Origin: an uncultured Oscillibacter sp.
Lineage (GTDB): Bacteria; Bacillota; Clostridia; Oscillospirales; Oscillospiraceae
Direction of reading: 5' to 3'
Length of the DNA: 12,160 nt
Assembly: GCF_910587525.1 (NCBI RefSeq)
Contig: NZ_CAJULS010000070.1
Coordinates: forward strand, 1-12,160
Position 1 is the stretch's first letter; every line of letters starts with the position of its first letter. The position numbers were made by a program, and so were the translations under genes. The notes under the pieces are model-generated. The model did no database searches. It saw only the letters and a list, made by a program, of their open reading frames with translations, and was not told the origin of the DNA. Below, piece by piece: positions 7,474 through 12,160 of the stretch.

Positions 7474-7502
7474 AGTATATCCGTGATCCGACCGAATTGC
7501 AA
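7474..7502 (-). promoter_or_regulatory. Sigma-70-like promoter of the activator gene
   Basis: Minus strand: TTGCAA (7497-7502), 17 bases, TATACT (7474-7479). Expected start is near 7467, leaving a leader of about 48 bases before the activator ATG. The activator is thus likely made constitutively by the housekeeping sigma factor. Confidence 0.6.
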
Positions 7503-7606
7503 GCGGCCGGCGGAGCTCCGGTCGTACTGGGGGGCGTCATACCAAGCAGCGAAATACCAAAATGAGGCCTACATGCAGAAAACTTTGATACTCTCAGCGT
7601 CTCTTT

Positions 7607-7628
7607 GTTTACACTGGGTTTACACTGG
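7607..7628 (+). repeat. Perfect tandem 11-bp repeat
   Basis: GTTTACACTGG occurs twice head-to-tail with no gap. It lies in the gap between the activator and the ADP-ribosylglycohydrolase, where GC content and strand use change. The 10-mer GGTGCAATTC right after it (7627-7636) recurs at 8653-8662. The form is like arm sites of tyrosine recombinases, but this is a guess. Confidence 0.5.
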
Positions 7629-7700
7629 TGCAATTCGGAGAGGAGATTTTCGGCATAACCGCCGGAAATCTGCTTAATTGCCTTAGAGTTAATCTGCCAT

Positions 7701-7729
7701 TTGACAGGCGAGGTTGTATGGAGTAGTAT
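7701..7729 (+). promoter_or_regulatory. Strong sigma-70-like promoter
   Basis: TTGACA (7701-7706), a 17-base spacer and TAGTAT (7724-7729). Transcription should start near 7736, about 26 bases before the GTG start of the ADP-ribosylglycohydrolase gene. Confidence 0.75.
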
Positions 7730-7761
7730 GAAGAAGAGAAAACAATAAAGGGGGATATCGT

Positions 7762-8583
7762 GTGTTAGGTGCGATCATTGGCGACATTGTCGGTTCTCGC
7801 TTTGAACGGCACAATGTCAAAGCAAAACAATTCGATTTTTTTGCTTCGAACTGCATGCCTACAGATGACAGCATTATGACATTGGCTATTGCCAAGGCGT
7901 TCCTATCCTGCAATCGTGATGATTCTGATTTGGCAGATCAGGCAATCGTGTGTATGCAGGAGTTGGGCCGCCGCTATCCCTACGCCGGGTACGGCGGCCG
8001 CTTCATTCAGTGGCTTGGATCGGCACATCCAGCGCCCTACGGAAGCTTTGGAAACGGCTCTGCCATGCGTGTCAGCCCATGTGCGTACGCCGCGGCGACC
8101 CTGGATGAAGCCCTCCGCTTTGCGGAGATCACGGCAGCTGTCACCCACAATCATCCGGAAGGAATCCGGGGCGCGAAAGCAGCCGCCGGAGCAATTTTTC
8201 TCGCTTTAAACGATGCGGACAAGGGAGAAATCAAAAAATTCATTGAGGAAAACTACTATTTATTGGATTTTACTCTGGATAAGATTCGCCCTGCCTACAG
8301 GTTTGATGTGTCCTGCCAGGGCTCAGTTCCTCAGGCAATCGAGGCATTTCTGGAATCGACAGGTTTTGAGGACGCGATACGCGGCGCGATATCGATCGGA
8401 GGGGACAGTGATACGATTGCCGCCATCACGGGCAGCATAGCGGAAGCCTATTACGGTATCCCTGTCGATATCAGAACGCAAGCGCTCCTGTATCTGGACG
8501 AGATCCAAACCGGCATCTTGAGCAGGTTTGAAGAGAAATACGGAATGATTCGGGATAGATCCCGCAAGTCAGGCGGTTGTTGA
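7762..8583 (+). CDS. ADP-ribosylglycohydrolase (DraG/ARH family)
   Basis: A 273-aa enzyme of the DraG/ARH family, which removes ADP-ribose from proteins or other molecules using two metal ions. The metal ligands of the family are present: Thr34-Asp35-Asp36-Ser37 and Gly-Gly-Asp215-Ser-Asp217-Thr218. The family N-terminus Gly-Asp-Ile-Val-Gly-Ser (7-12), the Gly-Asn-Gly-Ser-Ala-Met-Arg segment (98-104) and Thr-His-Asn-His (128-131) are also visible. The start is GTG at 7762, with AAAGGGGG seven bases upstream and a strong promoter behind it. It is a single-gene unit; no ADP-ribosyltransferase partner is visible in the window. It lies in an apparently acquired segment, so possible roles are reversal of a toxin or phage-defence modification, or housekeeping turnover. 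Function beyond the chemistry is not shown. Confidence 0.9.
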   Translation: MLGAIIGDIVGSRFERHNVKAKQFDFFASNCMPTDDSIMTLAIAKAFLSCNRDDSDLADQAIVCMQELGRRYPYAGYGGRFIQWLGSAHPAPYGSFGNGSAMRVSPCAYAAATLDEALRFAEITAAVTHNHPEGIRGAKAAAGAIFLALNDADKGEIKKFIEENYYLLDFTLDKIRPAYRFDVSCQGSVPQAIEAFLESTGFEDAIRGAISIGGDSDTIAAITGSIAEAYYGIPVDIRTQALLYLDEIQTGILSRFEEKYGMIRDRSRKSGGC

Positions 8584-8949
8584 GAGCAAAATGGAGAAAG
8601 CAGGAGCTACACAAAGTCCCTTTTGAGAGAGCCACTTCTCATTGGTAACACAGGTGCAATTCAGCGCTGGGGCAGTGGAACCCGAGTCTGCGGCATAAGT
8701 AGGCTACTGACAATTCAGCAGATAACCGGCCAAGATGCGGATATCACAGACTCCTCTCCGGCGCGGCAGACATCATGGGAGAGCGCATATTGGAGCAGTC
8801 CTACAACCGTCATTTGACCGTACGAGCCCAGATATCTGAATTGAGGTAAAATCAATAAAACAGAGTATCTGTGAATTTGGAGCGTGTACTTGTTTTCCTT
8901 AGCCTTTTGTAGTACACTACAGTTGAGAAAAGCGTCGTGGGGGATTCAT
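8584..8949 (+). other. Intergenic region with a possible gene remnant
   Basis: No gene with a good start is visible. A frame open from 8703 to TAA 8847-8849 (48 codons, with a single internal ATG at 8775) has a protein-like C-terminal half, ending in a polar helix with Glu-Gln-Ser-Tyr-Asn-Arg-His. It may be the tail of a decayed gene. The 10-mer GGTGCAATTC at 8653-8662 repeats one at 7627. The right end carries the promoter for the next gene. Confidence 0.4.
8890..8918 (+). promoter_or_regulatory. Promoter with overlapping palindrome
   Basis: TTGTTT (8890-8895), 17 bases, TACACT (8913-8918). The inverted repeat TGTAGT-AC-ACTACA (8908-8921) covers the -10 element, where a repressor could block it. 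The leader to the ATG at 8950 is about 25 bases. Confidence 0.45.
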
Positions 8950-9461
8950 ATGCTTAGTTTGTTCGTTCTGGATGCGGATTCTGGAGAAAAAGTATTGGTT
9001 TCCGTAAACCCAGCGACCGAACGTGACTTAGCAGCCACGCAGGACTGGCAGACAAATTGGACCACATCTTTCGCTGAGAATTTGCCAAATAAAGTCGCTC
9101 TTCATCATGCGAAAAACCGTGAACTTTTAGAACTTATGTCCTACGAATTGGACAGCCGTAGTCTGGCTGTAGAAGTAATCTATCTGGAGAGCGCTCGTCA
9201 CAGCAACGTGAATCTGCTCCATGCCGAGGGAGGAAATAAGCGGTATATCGGCATTGTAAAAGCGCTGTTTGCATATGCGGTACAGATTTCCATGGACGCG
9301 GGATTTGACGGCGTGGTATTTTTCGGGCTAAAACCAGCGATTTGCTGGATTACTATCAGCGTGAACTCGGCGCACGGCAGGTAGGCGCCTATGATCCGTT
9401 CCGACTGGTGATCTGGGAGGATGCGGCAATGCGGTTAGCCGCGGAATACAAGGAGGGATGA
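8950..9461 (+). pseudogene. GNAT-like acetyltransferase, frameshifted
   Basis: The ATG at 8950 follows a GTGGGGG Shine-Dalgarno-like run; frames open upstream lack such a site. The product resembles a GNAT-fold N-acetyltransferase in its second half: a beta strand with Leu-Ala-Val-Glu-Val-Ile-Tyr-Leu-Glu, a Lys-Arg-Tyr-Ile-Gly-Ile-Val-Lys-Ala-Leu segment at the acetyl-CoA loop/helix position, and then Gly-Phe-Asp-Gly-Val-Val. At the TTTTT run 9319-9323 the reading frame breaks. One extra T (or two fewer) restores it, giving Ala-Lys-Thr-Ser-Asp-Leu-Leu-Asp-Tyr-Tyr and a natural C-terminus ending at TGA 9459-9461, for a protein of about 170 aa. Without correction the frame stops at 9384. It is either a decayed gene or a homopolymer sequencing error. 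The GNAT assignment is by pattern only. Confidence 0.6.
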
Positions 9462-9463
9462 AA

Positions 9464-9685
9464 ATGTCTCAAACAAGCAGAGAAGAACTGTTGAGAATTG
9501 AGTCTATTGGCAGTGCGCAGGGCTGGGTTGCGCCTCTGGAACGGGAGGATAAGGCGTATTTCGCTTATCTGCGTACGGTCTTTAGACGGTATAACATTGA
9601 ACCCTCCAAGGCGACCCGGCTGGAATACGATTTTGCGACCCACGTCGCGGAGAGTGAATTTTATCTCCAGCAGGCAAACGCCTGA
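9464..9685 (+). CDS. Small unknown protein (73 aa) following the GNAT-like gene
   Basis: AAGGAGGG (9450-9457) lies six bases before ATG 9464; the in-frame ATG at 9458 is too close to the Shine-Dalgarno to be preferred. The start is two bases past the acetyltransferase stop, so the two are probably translationally coupled. The product is soluble, mainly helical and rich in Glu, Arg and Tyr, with no recognised motif. A GNAT plus a small helical protein recalls GNAT toxin-antitoxin pairs, but there the antitoxin usually comes first and has a DNA-binding N-terminus, which is not visible here. The stop codon lies inside the first direct-repeat pair of the putative attachment region. Confidence 0.6.
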   Translation: MSQTSREELLRIESIGSAQGWVAPLEREDKAYFAYLRTVFRRYNIEPSKATRLEYDFATHVAESEFYLQQANA

Positions 9686-9704
9686 CCCACAACCTGACCC
9701 ACGA
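9681..9704 (+). repeat. Tandem 12-bp repeat, left of the tRNA fragment
   Basis: CCTGACCCACAA followed directly by CCTGACCCACGA (11 of 12 identical). The pair is echoed at 9947-9970 on the other side of the tRNA fragment. Candidate recombinase arm-type sites, or the 3' coding tail of a lost integrase (one frame reads Asp-Pro-Gln-Pro-Asp-Pro-Arg). Confidence 0.6.
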
Positions 9705-9834
9705 CAGGAAAAAACCGGGCGGAGACGGTGGAGCGGACAGGATAGTGAAATGACAAAATCCGGGCGCGAAAGGTCTGAATGGAGCGTAAAGGCCGCTGTT
9801 GCCTTCTCTATCGAATATTCACACGCATGAGGCC

Positions 9835-9862
9835 ACTGGTTCGAGTCCAGTAGTCTCCACCA
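9835..9862 (+). other. 3' fragment of a tRNA gene (attachment-site scar)
   Basis: A complete T arm (ACTGG, loop TTCGAGT, CCAGT at 9835-9851), the acceptor 3' strand AGTCTCC, discriminator A and an encoded CCA (9860-9862). No D arm, anticodon arm or 5' acceptor strand GGAGACT with correct spacing precedes it, so it is not a full tRNA. This is the pattern left at the distal end of an element integrated into the 3' end of a tRNA gene, with the island to the left. Amino acid identity cannot be given. Confidence 0.75.
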
Positions 9863-9868
9863 TAGGAG

Positions 9869-9897
9869 CCCCGAAACCGCAATGGTTTCGGGGTTTT
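9869..9897 (+). terminator. Intrinsic terminator of the tRNA gene
   Basis: CCCCGAAACC (9869-9878), loop GCAAT, GGTTTCGGGG (9884-9893), then TTTTCTCTTG. A strong rho-independent terminator seven bases after the tRNA CCA. Confidence 0.92.
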
Positions 9898-9920
9898 CTC
9901 TTGTTTTCGCAACTTTTCTT

Positions 9921-9942
9921 TTGTTAGTAATTTGCTAGTAAC
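9921..9942 (+). repeat. Tandem 11-bp repeat
   Basis: TTGTTAGTAAT followed directly by TTGCTAGTAAC (9 of 11 identical), between the tRNA terminator and the GACCCACA pair. Candidate recombinase arm sites. Confidence 0.5.
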
Positions 9943-9946
9943 TGGG

Positions 9947-9970
9947 CCGACCCACAAGTTGACCCACACG
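9947..9970 (+). repeat. Tandem 12-bp repeat, right of the tRNA fragment
   Basis: CCGACCCACAAG followed directly by TTGACCCACACG. It shares the GACCCACA core, the 12-bp period and the orientation of the pair at 9681-9704. One frame reads Asp-Pro-Gln-Val-Asp-Pro-His, close to the left pair's Asp-Pro-Gln-Pro-Asp-Pro-Arg. Confidence 0.6.
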
Positions 9971-9983
9971 GGAAATAAAAGAG

Positions 9984-10009
9984 TACCGGGCAGGAAAATC
10001 TGCCCGGTA
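9984..10009 (-). terminator. Intrinsic terminator of the right-hand minus-strand genes
   Basis: TACCGGGCAG (9984-9993) pairs with CTGCCCGGTA (10000-10009) around a 6-base loop. On the minus strand it is followed by CTCTTTTATTTC. It ends transcription coming from the right and insulates the tRNA region. Confidence 0.8.
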
Positions 10010-10028
10010 GCAGTTCATGTAACCAATT

Positions 10029-10286
10029 TTACTTTACCAGTCGCAAATGGGGTGGATATCTGATTGGCTCCAGATACGTTCTAAGAAAACTTTCTGGCAA
10101 AACACATATAGCAGTTAATGCATCCATCGGAATCGTAATATCTTCTATAAAATCGCCAAAAGTTATAACATTACTTTCGATAAGCAATTTTATGGAATTA
10201 CAAATGATTGATTCAACATAGTTTTGTCCCCCTCTCTTTTGCCGCAGACCTAAAGTTTTAGTATTTGATGATGTAATAGCCCACAT
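10029..10286 (-). CDS. Hypothetical 85-aa frame (doubtful)
   Basis: An open frame from an ATG at 10286 to TAA. The middle is Ile/Leu-rich with a plausible helix-strand pattern, but no family is recognised and the Shine-Dalgarno (GGGGTGG) is poor. Its first 29 bases overlap the end of a better-supported 53-aa gene in another frame. It may instead be the C-terminal remnant of a truncated gene. Nothing else plausible occupies 10010-10257. Confidence 0.3.
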   Translation of the reverse strand: MWAITSSNTKTLGLRQKRGGQNYVESIICNSIKLLIESNVITFGDFIEDITIPMDALTAICVLPESFLRTYLEPIRYPPHLRLVK

Positions 10287-10419
10287 ACAGCCACCCCATC
10301 AGGCCATGAACGACTGCCCAGCCGATAGAGTGCCAGTTTGCATAACTGATAACCATTGCCAGTGCACTCCCAAAGGATATACCAGATTTCAGCGTTGTTT
10401 TTAGATTGCCTTCCCTCAT
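10258..10419 (-). CDS. Small two-helix membrane protein (53 aa)
   Basis: Start ATG at 10419, with AGAGAGGA about 10 bases upstream; stop TAA at 10258-10260. The N-terminus is basic and polar (Met-Arg-Glu-Gly-Asn-Leu-Lys), followed by two hydrophobic stretches (about residues 14-28 and 31-51) joined by Asn-Trp-His-Ser-Ile-Gly-Trp. The second carries Val-Val-His-Gly-Leu-Met-Gly-Trp-Leu-Tyr-Val. This resembles short hypothetical membrane proteins that are widespread in Clostridia with a His-Ser-Ile-Gly-Trp-Ala turn. Role unknown. It lies downstream of the lipoprotein gene on the same strand, separated by about 110 bases. Confidence 0.65.
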   Translation of the reverse strand: MREGNLKTTLKSGISFGSALAMVISYANWHSIGWAVVHGLMGWLYVGYYIIKY

Positions 10420-10531
10420 AAGCCATCATTCCTCTCTATTTTCCGAGCTTACTGTCAGCGTCAAACTTCCTGCAAATTGTGTGCCATGCTAAGCCACAAA
10501 TATCAAAGAAATGCCACCGTTCTAATTCATC

Positions 10532-11377
10532 TTACTGATTCCGCAGAGGACGCACTTCCTTCAAACTCTCTTGAGCTTCACATTCCAAAATATAGGGAGT
10601 AATTTCTTCGTAAGCCTTTTCTGGCGAACTTGCTTCCGAAGGAATGTATGTCCACTGCGTCAGAAAGCTGTGAGCATAGTTGCAGTGAATATTCCCGGTA
10701 TAAATCTGTACCAGAGGATCGGTGATCCAGCTTCCGTCAGCAGATGCACAGTCACTCCGATAAGTAAAGTACCGCTGTCCATCCTTTACAAATATTATAT
10801 TTACAGTCAGTTGATCTTCTGTGATGTCCAGACGTTCTTCTCTACCGGCCATTTCATTGTAATTGTTCTCGGCTTCCACTTTTTCAAAATAAAAGTATTT
10901 CCTCCAGGCAGCCAATATCTCCTGTTCCATATCACGGTACTGGTTCGGCACTAACAGATTCAGTGTCAAATCATCCAGTACAAGCTGTTTTTCCAATTCC
11001 AAACCATCTTCTGTTTCAATAGGATTCCACTTGAAATATTCCCGGCTCACCTGTATAGACATTCCAGCGGGAGCGATTTCGATTGGGACTTCTGGCGTAT
11101 TCATGGTATATAGGGGCGTACCCTCATCATCCACCGTCTGATAATTGTATGCGTCCATGACAAACGCACCTGTTTTTTCCTCCAGCAGAGACAATAGTTT
11201 CTGGCTGCGTTGTGCGATTTCCAAATATTTTGCATCGCTTTCATCTTCTCCGCTGTTATAAACCACTGTGCGGTAAAGGTGTTCTTCCCACTTAGGCTCC
11301 GCCGGTTCATTTCCAGCACAGCCTGCAAGTACCAGCAGCACAGCCAATAACGCCGCCTGTTCTAATGTTTTCTTCAT
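10532..11377 (-). CDS. Extracytoplasmic lipoprotein of an ABC-transporter locus (281 aa)
   Basis: The start at ATG 11377 is chosen because it begins a lipoprotein signal peptide (Met-Lys-Lys, hydrophobic core, Leu-Ala-Gly-Cys with the lipidated Cys20) and has AAGGAG 9 bases upstream. The frame is open 31 codons further, which would bury the signal. The mature part is soluble and acidic, with Leu-Val-Pro-Asn-Gln-Tyr-Arg, Ile-Ile-Phe-Val-Lys-Asp-Gly-Gln-Arg-Tyr-Phe-Thr-Tyr and Tyr-Ala-His-Ser-Phe-Leu-Thr-Gln segments. These recall the outside domain of DUF1430-type (bacteriocin-associated membrane protein) permeases, here detached from the membrane part; that resemblance is from memory and only moderate. 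It is third in an operon behind the YxeA-like and permease genes (28-base gap). Its base composition is more AT-rich than the two upstream genes. Confidence 0.75.
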   Translation of the reverse strand: MKKTLEQAALLAVLLVLAGCAGNEPAEPKWEEHLYRTVVYNSGEDESDAKYLEIAQRSQKLLSLLEEKTGAFVMDAYNYQTVDDEGTPLYTMNTPEVPIEIAPAGMSIQVSREYFKWNPIETEDGLELEKQLVLDDLTLNLLVPNQYRDMEQEILAAWRKYFYFEKVEAENNYNEMAGREERLDITEDQLTVNIIFVKDGQRYFTYRSDCASADGSWITDPLVQIYTGNIHCNYAHSFLTQWTYIPSEASSPEKAYEEITPYILECEAQESLKEVRPLRNQ

Positions 11378-11405
11378 TCTACATTGCTCCTTGTAGTTGA
11401 ATGGC

Positions 11406-11798
11406 TCAATTCCCGGAATCATCTGATGGAGCAGAATAGTGATTCTGTACTGCTGCCGGAAGCTCGTCATACTGTACCTCGCTCCAGTCCAGGACGCCCC
11501 GGACCGGCATGACGGTCAGACGGATAAAGGCCCCCTCCCGCAGTTCTCTGGATGTCCCGAAGGTGATCTCTTTTTCGCTCCCGTTTTCGTCATAGGACAG
11601 CAGCGTGTAGGAATAGGGCAGGTTGCCTTTGAAGTTAATGACGCCTCCGTTAGAATCCACCTGTTCCACCTTGGTGTTGTCGATCTGGGCGTAATACTCG
11701 GCGCTGCCGGAGCCGGAGAGGAACCATGCGCAAAAGCCGGCCAGACCAATGAGCAGGACGGCAACGACGCCTATTGTGATTTTCAATTTTTTCTTCAT
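11406..11798 (-). CDS. YxeA-family protein (130 aa)
   Basis: A single N-terminal membrane anchor or signal (about residues 6-27) is followed by a small beta-rich outside domain. Family marks are Tyr-Tyr-Ala-Gln-Ile-Asp-Asn near 35-41, Tyr-Thr-Leu-Leu-Ser-Tyr-Asp-Glu-Asn-Gly near 63-72, Arg-Glu-Leu-Arg-Glu-Gly-Ala near 83-89 and Trp-Ser-Glu-Val-Gln-Tyr-Asp-Glu-Leu-Pro near the end. Bacillus yxeA sits in the yxdJKLM-yxeA locus for an antimicrobial-peptide-responsive ABC transporter, and relatives accompany bacteriocin/lantibiotic transporters. ATG 11798 is preferred over the GTG at 11810, which lies directly on the AAGGGG Shine-Dalgarno. It lies 15 bases behind the permease gene. Confidence 0.85.
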   Translation of the reverse strand: MKKKLKITIGVVAVLLIGLAGFCAWFLSGSGSAEYYAQIDNTKVEQVDSNGGVINFKGNLPYSYTLLSYDENGSEKEITFGTSRELREGAFIRLTVMPVRGVLDWSEVQYDELPAAVQNHYSAPSDDSGN

Positions 11799-11813
11799 GT
11801 TGTTTGACACCCC

Positions 11814-12160
11814 TTACCAACCTTTTTTAGTGATGACCCGTTTGGGCTTTTTTGCTGTCTTTGGAGCCGCGCCTTTTTTCGCTGTCGCCACAAAAGCGGC
11901 GGCAATCAGCAGAGCGGCCAGCAAACTGAGCATACAAAGCAACGGATTCCAATGGACGGCCGCATCATAGCTGCGGTATCCGATCAGCCCCATGCTTGCG
12001 GTCACGGGATACAAATTCGCCAAGGTCATGCTCCCCGCCGCAAACATCCCGCCGTAGCCGTAGACAAAGGCTATCACCGCTCCAATCAAGTGCCCGTTTG
12101 GAATCCGGGCGGCGATGGCGATGATTGGCAGAACCGCGATATAGAGGAACAGACAGTTGA
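11814..12160 (-). CDS. ABC-2-type permease, C-terminal part (partial at window edge)
   Basis: The frame is open from the right edge through to TAA 11814-11816; an internal TTG at 12089 is not the start. Visible are at least three membrane segments: Phe-Leu-Tyr-Ile-Ala-Val-Leu-Pro near the edge, a Phe-Val-Tyr-Gly-Tyr-Gly-Gly-Met-Phe-Ala-Ala-Gly segment, and a last helix of Leu/Ala. A Leu-Ala-Asn-Leu-Tyr-Pro-Val-Thr-Ala motif lies between, and a lysine-rich cytoplasmic tail closes the protein. This is the style of ABC-2 permeases in lantibiotic/bacitracin immunity transporters. With the YxeA-like gene next, a peptide-export or immunity role is likely. The ATPase would lie beyond the window. Confidence 0.7.
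   Translation of the reverse strand, partial: NCLFLYIAVLPIIAIAARIPNGHLIGAVIAFVYGYGGMFAAGSMTLANLYPVTASMGLIGYRSYDAAVHWNPLLCMLSLLAALLIAAAFVATAKKGAAPKTAKKPKRVITKKGW

Noticed and set aside
6184..7677. Nearly 500-codon plus-strand frame over the sigma-54 activator
   Set aside because: It is fully antisense to a gene with complete AAA+ motifs; its translation is Gly/Leu/His-rich with no recognisable domain.
9781..9862. A complete tRNA starting at GGAGCGT
   Set aside because: The 5' bases pair with the acceptor strand at only 5 of 7 positions, and no D arm, anticodon arm or conserved GGTT loop can be folded between.
9681..9970. CRISPR array
   Set aside because: The repeats are only 11-12 bp, directly abutting pairs without spacers of regular length, and no cas gene is present.

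Overview
The window reads as chromosomal DNA from a GC-rich gut Clostridium relative, most likely the Flavonifractor/Lawsonibacter/Intestinimonas side of Oscillospiraceae. This is inferred from three things: a Tn4451-type large serine recombinase, codon and GC style, and a YxeA/ABC-2 immunity-type operon. No rRNA or other species-level marker is present.

Left (1-2066): the end of a mobile element. It holds the tail of an upstream gene, a 65-aa conserved-looking small protein, and a large serine recombinase of the TnpX kind. The recombinase is interrupted by an in-frame TAG at codon 450 and then reads on, intact, to its C-terminal domain at 2051. A 0.6-kb stretch without a convincing gene follows.

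Middle (2512-7502): a compact sigma-54 module on the minus strand. A PAS/AAA+/Fis activator has its own sigma-70-like promoter (7474-7502). Downstream, a textbook -24/-12 promoter (5859-5875) precedes an operon for a CitMHS-family carboxylate transporter, an AtuA/DUF1446 protein and a separate 99-aa AtuA ferredoxin-like domain. Three copies of the palindrome TTCTA-N6-TAGAA lie about 107-197 bp upstream of the -24 element and are the probable activator sites. The likely logic is: sense a small molecule, activate RNA polymerase-sigma-54, import a tri- or dicarboxylate-like substrate and process it with the split AtuA pair. The substrate is not known. This is the most interesting unit in the window.

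Right-middle (7600-9970): accessory DNA on the plus strand. It contains an ADP-ribosylglycohydrolase with a strong promoter, a frameshifted GNAT-like acetyltransferase closely followed by a 73-aa unknown, and then a 3' tRNA fragment (T arm, acceptor strand, CCA) with its terminator. Three tandem 11-12 bp direct-repeat pairs surround the fragment. This looks like the attachment-site scar of a tyrosine-recombinase island.

Right (9984-12160): a lower-GC minus-strand group. It starts off the edge with an ABC-2-type permease (partial), then a YxeA-family protein and a lipoprotein, followed by a 53-aa two-helix membrane protein and a doubtful 85-aa frame, and ends at a good terminator (9984-10009). 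The first three genes resemble bacteriocin/antibiotic-peptide ABC transporter loci.
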